5,030 nucleotides of DNA from Deltaproteobacteria bacterium (GTDB lineage Bacteria; Myxococcota_A; UBA796; UBA2385): NCBI GenBank assembly GCA_947462115.1, contig CANHON010000348.1:1-5030 (forward strand), in the 5' to 3' direction. The notes beneath the pieces are model-generated. The model did no database searches and was not told where the DNA came from. It saw only the letters and a list, made by a program, of their open reading frames with translations. Both the position numbers and the translations under genes were made by a program. Below, in pieces: positions 1 to 5,030 of the stretch (position 1 is the first letter of the stretch; each line of letters starts with the position of its first letter).

Positions 1-1262
1 CCAAAGCGCCAGTCGGGCACCGCCGCGAGCAGGCCGTGGGTGGGCCGAAACAGGGCGCCGGCCAAGTGCAGCGCGCTGGTGTCCGAGCTCACAATAACGT
101 CCAGCTCGCTCATCACGGCGGCGGTGTCGCAGAAGGCCCCGGTGTGCTCGTCGAGCTCGGGCCCGAGGTCGAGCAGGGGGAGCTCCGCCGGCCACGCCGC
201 GCGCTGCTCCAAGCCGTGCACCTTCTGCAGCGACAGGAGCTGGAGGGAGGGGTCGCGGGCGAGGCGCTGGAAGTGGCGCAAGGGCACCGAGCGCTCCGCG
301 TCCCCGGCGTAGGCGGGGTTGCCCTGGTAGACGAGGCCGACGAGGCGGGCCCCCGGGCGGCGCAGCGCGGCGAGGCGCTCGGCCCAGCGCTGCTTCAAGG
401 CCGGCTCCGGCTGGATCCAGGCCGCGGCTTGGGCGCGCGCGGCGGGCTCGAACAAGCCGAGGCGAAGCGGCAAGGACAGCAGCGGGCACCAGCAGTAGCC
501 CTCGGGCAGGCCCGCCGGCAGGGCCGGGCTCAGCGCGAGGAGCTCCGCGTCTTGGCCCGCCAGCAGGCGCATCAGGGGCGGCTGGACCGCCAAGAAGGGG
601 CGCGCGCCGCCGGTGCGCTCGGCGAGGTGCCGGAGCAGGTAGAGGTGCTGAAGGGTGTCGCCGAGGCCTTGTTCAGCGACGATCACCAGCGGACGGCCGC
701 GGAGGGGCTCGCCGCGCCACAGCGGGCCCGGCAGCGGCCGGAGGCTGAACTTCGGCAGCTGGAGCCGCGCCTCGTAGCGCTCCAGGCCCTCCCGCTCCTC
801 GCCGGCCATGCGGAGGGCGAGGGCGAGGTTCCAGTCGGCCTCCACCTGCAGGGCGCTGCGGGGGGCGGCCCGCGCGAGGCCCTCCCGAAGGGCGGCGATG
901 CTCGCTGGCAGGGCGCCGATGCCCCGGAGCGCCAAGCCCAGATTGACTTGCAGCGAAGCGTTCTCGGGCTCCACCTGCAGCGCCCGCTGGAGCAGGACCA
1001 GGGCCTCGCCCGCGGCACCGCGGGTCAACAAGGCGCGCGCCTTCCGGCTCAACAGCTCCACCGAGGCGGGGTGAAGGCGCAGCCCCAGCTCCAGGGCCTC
1101 CGCGGACCGGTCCGGGCGGGCGTCCGCCAGCCAGAGGTCGGCGAGCAGCGCCCAGGCGCCGGGGAGCTCGGGACGCTGCTCCACGAGCCGAAGTGCGGGT
1201 GTGAGGCCATCTTTGGGGCGCGGCCCCGCGAGGATCGACCGCAGGGCCTTCAGCTCATCCAT
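1..1262 (-). CDS. TPR-repeat glycosyltransferase, GT family 9-like (partial, C-terminus beyond window)
   Basis: Reading the minus strand from the ATG at 1262 gives 420 uninterrupted codons that run off the left edge, so the C-terminus is missing. The N-terminal part is helical with about four TPR-like units (roughly residues 35-65, 68-100, 101-134 and 138-168). A GT-B type domain follows, with the signature of bacterial TPR glycosyltransferases related to ADP-heptose:LPS heptosyltransferases: PLWRGEPLRGR (180-190), AEQGLGDTLQ (196-205), VYQGNP (311-316), ERSVPL (323-328), then SSDTSALHLAGAL (392-404) and PDWRFG. D394 and H399 match the conserved D...H of the nucleotide-sugar site in this family. 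The likely role is transfer of a sugar to a cell-surface glycan or protein in the cytoplasm; donor and acceptor cannot be told. By family comparison only a few tens of residues should be missing. The ATG follows a G6 run 5 bases upstream (weak Shine-Dalgarno). A GTG at 1280-1278 would add six residues. It is divergent from the radical SAM operon. The family call is firm, the substrate unknown. Confidence 0.9.
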   Translation of the reverse strand, partial: MDELKALRSILAGPRPKDGLTPALRLVEQRPELPGAWALLADLWLADARPDRSAEALELGLRLHPASVELLSRKARALLTRGAAGEALVLLQRALQVEPENASLQVNLGLALRGIGALPASIAALREGLARAAPRSALQVEADWNLALALRMAGEEREGLERYEARLQLPKFSLRPLPGPLWRGEPLRGRPLVIVAEQGLGDTLQHLYLLRHLAERTGGARPFLAVQPPLMRLLAGQDAELLALSPALPAGLPEGYCWCPLLSLPLRLGLFEPAARAQAAAWIQPEPALKQRWAERLAALRRPGARLVGLVYQGNPAYAGDAERSVPLRHFQRLARDPSLQLLSLQKVHGLEQRAAWPAELPLLDLGPELDEHTGAFCDTAAVMSELDVIVSSDTSALHLAGALFRPTHGLLAAVPDWRF

Positions 1263-1372
1263 CCCGGCCCCCCGCGCCACGCCGACCCCGGCGCCGCCCC
1301 GGCCTAATGCGCGCGGCGCCCCCAAGCAGCGGGCAGGGGCCCCCCATCGGTTAGTGCGCGCCGGGAGGTGCG
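1263..1372. promoter_or_regulatory. Divergent intergenic region between the glycosyltransferase and the radical SAM operon
   Basis: These 110 bases lie between two start codons facing away from each other, so promoters for both units are expected here or inside the opposing genes. I see no convincing -35/-10 pair on either strand. The region includes its few A/T-containing patches, TAATGCGCGC (1305-1314) and TAGTGCGCGC (1352-1361), which match at 9 of 10 positions as direct repeats, and an 8-base palindrome GGGGCCCC (1336-1343). In DNA this GC-rich such matches can arise by chance. No terminator is expected between divergent genes and none is seen. Confidence 0.5.
1364..1368 (+). promoter_or_regulatory. 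Ribosome binding site for the radical SAM gene
   Basis: GGAGG (within GGGAGGTG) ends 4 bases before the ATG at 1373. This is a strong Shine-Dalgarno core with a slightly short spacer. It supports the 1373 start over any internal start and places translation initiation well upstream of the first conserved residues. Confidence 0.75.
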
Positions 1373-2479
1373 ATGGGCGCACACGACACGCTGCGCGGCC
1401 GCTACCTCGCCCCCGCCGCCGGCCTGCGCTGGGGCCCCCGGCACGCCCGCCGGCTGCTGTCGGTGGCGGGCTCTGCCTGCGCCGCCGGCCCCGTCGCCTC
1501 CAGCTTGCCGGCCGCCGTCAACATCGACGTGTCCGACGCCTGCAACCTCGCCTGCCGGGTCTGCTCCCGCGAGCTGGGCTACGATCGCCGCCAGCGCGCC
1601 TTTTTCCCCCTCGCGGACTTCGAGCGCCTCGTGGCCGAGCTGCGGCCGGCCTACCTGCTGCTCAGCGGCTACGGCGAGCCCTTGCTGCACCGGGCGCTGC
1701 CCGCGCTGGTTGCGGCCGGCGCGGCCACCGGGGCCCAGGTCGCGCTGGTCACCAACGGCACCCTGCTCGACGCCGACCGCGGGGCCGCCCTCCGCGGGGC
1801 CGGCCTCGCCCGGCTCAAGGTGAGCCTCGACGCCGCCCGTCCCGAGCCCTTCGCCAAGATGCGGGAAGGTGGCGATCTGGACGTCATCCTCGACAATGTG
1901 CGGGCTTTTGTGGCCGCGCCGGGCCCCACCCAGGTCGAGGTGCAGATGGTGCTCAGCCAGGACAACCTCGACGAGCTGCTCCCCATGCTGGCCCTGTGCG
2001 CCGGGCTCGGGCTGCAGCCCAATTTCTTGGGCATGTTCACCTACGGCGGCCAGCCGGGCTTCGTGGAGCGGGCGCTGCCGGGCCCCGATCCCGCGGTGCT
2101 CTCCGCATTGGAGGCCGGGGTGGCCGAGGCAGAGGCGCGGGGCATGCGCCGCAGCGAGGGCGCCCTCCGCCAGATCATCCGCGGCCTCGATCCCTCGGTC
2201 TCGCGGGCTCCCTGCTATATGCCCTGGTACCAAGTGACCATCAGCACCGACGGCGAGGTCTACGCCTGCTGCCACCACTCCGTCGGCGGAAATAGCCTCG
2301 GGAACGCCGTCCAGCACGGCTTCGCCGCCGTTTGGAACGGCGAGGCCGCCCAGGGCTTTCGGGCCCGGCTGCGGGCCGACCGGCGCGCGGACCCGGTCTG
2401 CGCGGCCTGCCGGCACGATGATTCCCCGCTGGAGCCATTTCTGGCGGCGGGCCGGCGCCTGCCCGCCGGGCTCTGGTAA
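1373..2479 (+). CDS. Radical SAM protein with SPASM/Twitch-like C-terminal domain
   Basis: This 368-residue protein has the radical SAM core motif CNLACRVC, with C57, C61 and C64 (CX3CX2C) holding the 4Fe-4S cluster that cleaves S-adenosylmethionine. SGYGEP (98-103) is the GGEP-like SAM-amino-group motif, and VTNGTLLD (126-133) is the typical strand 4 motif. The C-terminus has the SPASM pattern: C281 followed by MPW, then a STDGEVYACC segment (C299, C300), an SLGNAV and VWNGEA stretch (308-324), and CAAC (C343, C346). Five cysteines are fewer than the seven of a full two-cluster SPASM domain, so one auxiliary cluster (Twitch-like) is more likely. SPASM enzymes usually modify ribosomal peptides or proteins, or act as dehydrogenases or epimerases; the substrate here cannot be read. 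About 50 residues precede the core and I do not recognise them as a domain. There is no signal peptide, so it should be cytoplasmic. It is first in an apparent operon, with the next gene 9 bases downstream. The superfamily is certain, the reaction unknown. Confidence 0.93.
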   Translation: MGAHDTLRGRYLAPAAGLRWGPRHARRLLSVAGSACAAGPVASSLPAAVNIDVSDACNLACRVCSRELGYDRRQRAFFPLADFERLVAELRPAYLLLSGYGEPLLHRALPALVAAGAATGAQVALVTNGTLLDADRGAALRGAGLARLKVSLDAARPEPFAKMREGGDLDVILDNVRAFVAAPGPTQVEVQMVLSQDNLDELLPMLALCAGLGLQPNFLGMFTYGGQPGFVERALPGPDPAVLSALEAGVAEAEARGMRRSEGALRQIIRGLDPSVSRAPCYMPWYQVTISTDGEVYACCHHSVGGNSLGNAVQHGFAAVWNGEAAQGFRARLRADRRADPVCAACRHDDSPLEPFLAAGRRLPAGLW

Positions 2480-2482
2480 GGT
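2478..2482 (+). promoter_or_regulatory. Ribosome binding site overlapping the radical SAM stop codon
   Basis: AAGGT overlaps the TAA stop (2477-2479) and lies 6 bases before the ATG at 2489. The radical SAM gene and the next gene are in the same frame, separated by TAA and three sense codons with no start codon. The ATG is therefore the first possible start, and reinitiation after termination is plausible. Confidence 0.55.
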
Positions 2483-2488
2483 CGGACC

Positions 2489-3448
2489 ATGTGGATTTGG
2501 ACGCTCCTCGCTTGCACCGCCGGTCCGGCCGCGCCCAAGGGCGGCGGGGCCGGGGCGTCGGCCGAGGACAGCGGCCCGGTCCCTACCGGCGACGAAGGCG
2601 CGGGGGGCGCGGACGGCGGCCAAGACACCGATGGGCACGCCAACCCCGAGGCCGCGCGCCTCAGCCCCGCCGAGGTCACGGCCGGCGGCGCGGTGGCCCT
2701 CGAGGCCCTCTACGCCACCGACCCGCGGCACGCCCAAGCCCGCTACGAGGCCCTGCGCGCCACCGGAGATCCGGCCTGCCCGGCCAACAGCGGGGCCTAC
2801 GCCGGCCAGTTCTACTGGGAGGGCGCCTGCACCGCCGCCTCGGGCGCGGCCTTCGACGGCTGGGCCCTCTCGGCTTGGCACGCCGACCTGCTCGCCCCCG
2901 AGGAGGGCCGCCGCTACGACGCCATCGCCTGGTACTACGGCATGGCCCGCGTGACCGACGCCGAGGGGCACCTTTTCGAGGGCTGGGGCAGCAACAGCCT
3001 GCAGGTCTGGACCAGCCTCGACGGCGGGCGACGCGGCGTGAGCGCCGCCGTGGGTGGTCTTTTCGCGTGGGATGGCGAAGATCCGGGCTGGCTCGGCACC
3101 GACGCCGACCAAGGATGGGAGCTGCAGATCGAGCGGGACCGCGACGGGGCCCAGCGCCTGTACGCCAACGGCGGGATCGGCCTGCTGGAGGGCACCTTCG
3201 ACGCCTTCGCCATGGACGAGCTGCGCCTCGATGAGCCGGCCGGGGGCTGCGCGCTGGAGCCGACGGGCCCGCTCCACCTGCGCGAGGCCGCGACCGGCCG
3301 CTGGTACACCCTGCGCTTCGACGCCGCCGACTGCGACGGCTGCGGCGCCCTGTCGATCCGCGAAGATGGCGTAGAGCAAGGGATCGGCGAGTCCTGCCTG
3401 CCCTGGGGCCCCCTCCTGAGCTGGGAGCTCGACCCATGGTCCGGCTGA
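2489..3448 (+). CDS. Trp/Cys-rich lipoprotein of unknown function
   Basis: I do not recognise this 319-residue protein. It begins MWIWTLLACT, where LLAC fits a lipobox with C9 as the lipidated residue. The leader is only eight residues and has no positive charge. The start is fixed because an in-frame stop lies 9 bases upstream. Residues about 10-57 are a G/A/D/E-rich disordered linker, typical of the tether of a surface lipoprotein. The rest is a compact-looking domain with six cysteines (C97, C114, C254, C282, C285, C303), which could form three disulfides outside the cytoplasm, and 15 tryptophans in the whole protein. Glycine/aspartate turns and alternating hydrophobic residues in about 160-310 suggest mostly beta structure; this is inference. 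It sits between the radical SAM gene (9-base gap) and the PSCyt lipoprotein gene (13-base overlap), so co-expression is likely. It could be a structural, binding or substrate protein of that group. Coding is supported by codon pattern, lipobox and packing; function is open. Confidence 0.82.
   Translation: MWIWTLLACTAGPAAPKGGGAGASAEDSGPVPTGDEGAGGADGGQDTDGHANPEAARLSPAEVTAGGAVALEALYATDPRHAQARYEALRATGDPACPANSGAYAGQFYWEGACTAASGAAFDGWALSAWHADLLAPEEGRRYDAIAWYYGMARVTDAEGHLFEGWGSNSLQVWTSLDGGRRGVSAAVGGLFAWDGEDPGWLGTDADQGWELQIERDRDGAQRLYANGGIGLLEGTFDAFAMDELRLDEPAGGCALEPTGPLHLREAATGRWYTLRFDAADCDGCGALSIREDGVEQGIGESCLPWGPLLSWELDPWSG
3423..3427 (+). promoter_or_regulatory. Ribosome binding site for the PSCyt lipoprotein, inside the upstream gene
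   Basis: GGGAG lies 8 bases before the ATG at 3436, within the last codons of the preceding gene. It supports this start, which gives a proper signal peptide, and implies translational coupling across the 13-base overlap. Confidence 0.65.
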
Positions 3449-5030
3449 GCGCAGGCCGGGCGGCGCGCCTCGGGCTGGCCCTGCTCAGCGTCGGCTGCGC
3501 GGGGCCCGTCGACAAATCCCCGGCGTCGGGCCCCGACACCGCCGAGCCGGTCCTCCCCGACGACGGCGCCGCGCGCCTCGCCCGCGCCAGCCTCGACCTG
3601 CGGGGCCACCGACCGAGCCCCGCCGAGCTCGCCGCCGCCGCGGACGGGGCCGAGGCCGACCGGCAGATCGCCGCGTGGCTGGAAGACGCCGCCCTGGGCG
3701 CCCGGGTGGCGGCGCTCTGGGCCCCGACCTGGGGCACGGCGGCCGACCAGTACCTCGTGGCCGCCGACCAATTCGGCCCCTACGAGGAGGCGGCGCTCAT
3801 GGCCAGCCTCGGCCAGCAGCCCACTCGCTTGATCCAGCGGCTCGTCGAAGATGGCCTGCCCTGGTCCACCTTCGCCACGGCGGAGTGGACGGTGGTGGAC
3901 GAGCTGCTGCTCGACCTGCTCCCGGTGGAGGCCGAAGACGAGCCCGCCCGCGACGGCTGGGTGCGCGCCCGCTGGACCGACGGCCGCCCGCCGCTGGGCG
4001 CCTTCGGCAGCCCCGGCTTCTACCTGCGGACCACCAGCACCGAGTTCAACGCCCAGCGCAGCCGGGCCAACGCCATCAGCCGGATCGCCCTCTGCGACGA
4101 CTTTCTCGACCGGGACGTGCCGCTGGGCACCGGCGCCACCATCCTCGACCAAGAGGCGGCGATCAACGCCATGCGCGACGATCCCGGCTGCCAGGCCTGC
4201 CACGACGCCCTCGACCCGGTGGCGGCCCACCTCTGGGGCTTTCACCAGATGTTCGACGGCAGCCCGAGCGAGTACCTGCGCTACCACGCCGAGCGCGAGT
4301 TCTTCTGGCAGACCTGGGGCGGCGGGGTCGGGCCCAGTTTTGAGGGCCAGCCCAGCGACGCAGCGGCCGACCTCGGCCCGGCATTGGCGTCCTCTGGCCG
4401 CTTCTCGCGCTGCGCCGCCAGCCAGACCCGCGCCCTGCTCCTGCTCGACCCCGCGGCGGCCGCCGAGGCCGAGGGCACCGACGCGGCCCTCGCCGCCTAC
4501 ACCGACAGCGGCGGTGATCTGCGCGCGGTCATCGCCTCGGTGCTCCAAGACCCGGCCTACCGCGGGGTGGGCCAGGCGTCGGCCGGGGGCGCGGGCCGGC
4601 GCCTGCTCACCGGCGAGCGCATGGAGCGGGCCCTGAGCGCCCTGGTGGACGTCCACTTCACCATCGACGGCTGGGGGCTGAGCGACAACGACCGGGCAGG
4701 CTTGCGCACCCTCGCCGGCCCGGCCGATCTGCACAGCCTCGCCGCCGGATCACCCACCCCCTCGCCCACCCAGGTGCTCGTGCAGGGGGCCTTGGCCGAG
4801 GCGGTGGCCGGCCTCGCCATCGGGCCCAGCCTGCCGGGTGGCCTCTTTGAGATTGGCGACCTGGAGGCCGATCTGGACGATGACGCCTGGGCTGCCCGCC
4901 ACGCCGAGCTGAGCCTGCGGGCCCTCTCCCGCCCGCCCGCGCCGGGCGAATTGGCGGCCGACCGGGCCCTCTACGCCGCCGCCCGCGCCGCCGGGGCCTC
5001 GCCGGCCGAGGCCTGGCAGGCCGTGCTCAC
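3436..5030 (+). CDS. PSCyt-type (DUF1549/DUF1588-like) lipoprotein with one CxxCH motif (partial, runs off right edge)
   Basis: From the ATG at 3436, 531 codons are open to the right edge; no stop is seen. The N-terminus has basic residues (R3, R8, R11), a hydrophobic core and SVGC, so C21 is a good lipoprotein anchor. An acidic/proline linker follows to about residue 43. Residues 46-67 carry LDLRGHRPSPAEL, the hallmark start of PSCyt2/DUF1549 domains. RANAISRIALCDDF (210-223) followed by CQACHDALDP (252-261) resembles the DUF1588-type core of Planctomycete cytochrome proteins, where CxxCH (C252, C255, H256) may bind haem c. FSRC (C326) and LRAVIASVLQDPAYR (362-376) match the end of that region. 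The part from 390 (RLLTGERMERAL) onward resembles the C-terminal region of myxobacterial relatives, and a second LSLR...PAPGEL segment occurs at 492-506. Such proteins are exported and are linked by genomics to polymer degradation, often beside DUF1501 or DUF1552 genes, but their biochemistry is little known. The family call rests on motif memory and not on a search. Confidence 0.82.
   Translation, partial: MVRLSAGRAARLGLALLSVGCAGPVDKSPASGPDTAEPVLPDDGAARLARASLDLRGHRPSPAELAAAADGAEADRQIAAWLEDAALGARVAALWAPTWGTAADQYLVAADQFGPYEEAALMASLGQQPTRLIQRLVEDGLPWSTFATAEWTVVDELLLDLLPVEAEDEPARDGWVRARWTDGRPPLGAFGSPGFYLRTTSTEFNAQRSRANAISRIALCDDFLDRDVPLGTGATILDQEAAINAMRDDPGCQACHDALDPVAAHLWGFHQMFDGSPSEYLRYHAEREFFWQTWGGGVGPSFEGQPSDAAADLGPALASSGRFSRCAASQTRALLLLDPAAAAEAEGTDAALAAYTDSGGDLRAVIASVLQDPAYRGVGQASAGGAGRRLLTGERMERALSALVDVHFTIDGWGLSDNDRAGLRTLAGPADLHSLAAGSPTPSPTQVLVQGALAEAVAGLAIGPSLPGGLFEIGDLEADLDDDAWAARHAELSLRALSRPPAPGELAADRALYAAARAAGASPAEAWQAVL
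3568..3636 (+). repeat. First copy of an internal protein repeat (LxLRxxxPxPxEL type)
   Basis: Residues 45-67 of the PSCyt lipoprotein align without gaps to residues 486-508, identical at 12 of 23 positions (AAR, A, S, L, P, P, E, L, A, A). The second copy is at 4891-4959. The match is at protein level only and may reflect two related helical hairpins and not a recent duplication. Confidence 0.45.
4189..4203 (+). other. CxxCH putative haem c attachment motif in the PSCyt lipoprotein
   Basis: The codons encode C-Q-A-C-H (residues 252-256), followed by DALDP. A CxxCH followed closely by a DP pair is the usual form in DUF1588/PSCyt-type domains. It is the only CxxCH seen in the visible part of the protein. 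Haem attachment itself is inferred. Confidence 0.7.
4891..4959 (+). repeat. Second copy of the internal protein repeat
   Basis: Residues 486-508 of the PSCyt lipoprotein are the C-terminal partner of the segment at 3568-3636, with the shared pattern S-L, then P-x-P-x-E-L-A-A. If it starts a second domain, that domain continues beyond the right edge. Confidence 0.45.

Noticed and set aside
36..1307. A 423-codon plus-strand open frame over the left end
   Set aside because: Its translation is Q/G/A/R-rich low complexity, while the minus strand reads a clear TPR-glycosyltransferase with conserved motifs across the same bases.
1336..1343. GGGGCCCC palindrome as an operator or hairpin
   Set aside because: Eight bases of pure G/C symmetry are expected by chance in DNA of this composition, and there is no loop or T-run for a terminator.
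1263..1372. A small RiPP precursor gene just upstream of the radical SAM gene
   Set aside because: No short frame with a start, a Shine-Dalgarno and a leader/core-like sequence is visible in the 110-base spacer; a precursor may lie elsewhere.
1201..2295. A 364-codon plus-strand frame overlapping the radical SAM gene
   Set aside because: The product is almost wholly R/A/P/G, typical of an out-of-frame reading of GC-rich coding DNA, and it starts inside the divergent gene.
2489..2630. Possible stop-codon readthrough fusing the radical SAM protein to the lipoprotein, since both are in the same frame
   Set aside because: A TAA stop, a suitable Shine-Dalgarno and a lipobox directly after the ATG all argue for separate proteins; a cytoplasmic enzyme fused before a lipobox would make no sense.
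1304..3379. A 691-codon open frame on the minus strand, antisense to the radical SAM and lipoprotein genes
   Set aside because: Its product is G/A/V/R/E-rich low complexity without domain motifs. The plus strand here encodes clear radical SAM and SPASM motifs, and GC-rich third positions leave the antisense frame free of stops.
2935..4734. A 599-codon open frame on the minus strand, antisense to the PSCyt lipoprotein
   Set aside because: Same cause: no recognisable domain, and the plus-strand frame has a signal peptide, CxxCH and PSCyt motifs. A real antisense gene cannot be excluded but nothing supports it.

Overview
The window is very GC-rich (roughly three quarters G+C by eye) and densely coding. 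It holds four protein genes in two divergent transcription units. No RNA gene, mobile element, CRISPR array or terminator is visible. High GC, short-signal lipoproteins with acidic linkers, a TPR-glycosyltransferase and a Planctomycete-cytochrome-type (PSCyt) lipoprotein together suggest Myxococcota (the old Deltaproteobacteria) or a similar high-GC, predatory or particle-degrading lineage such as Planctomycetes. This assignment is inference from style and gene content; there is no marker gene.

Left part, minus strand (1-1262): the first 420 codons of a TPR plus GT-B (family 9-like) glycosyltransferase, cut by the left edge. A 110-base divergent intergenic region follows (1263-1372) and must carry the start signals for both directions.

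Right part, plus strand (1373-5030): three tightly packed genes that look like one operon. They are a radical SAM protein with a reduced SPASM/Twitch C-terminus (1373-2479), a tryptophan- and cysteine-rich lipoprotein of unknown function (2489-3448, 9 bases downstream), and a PSCyt-type (DUF1549/DUF1588-like) lipoprotein with a single CxxCH motif (3436 to beyond the right edge, overlapping the previous gene by 13 bases).

How they might work together (inference): a cytoplasmic Fe-S radical enzyme is co-expressed with two exported, lipid-anchored proteins, one probably haem-binding. Either the enzyme modifies one of the exported proteins or a small product, or the three simply share an operon. 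The SPASM enzyme, Trp/Cys-rich lipoprotein and PSCyt lipoprotein trio is the most interesting thing here. The divergent glycosyltransferase may be unrelated.
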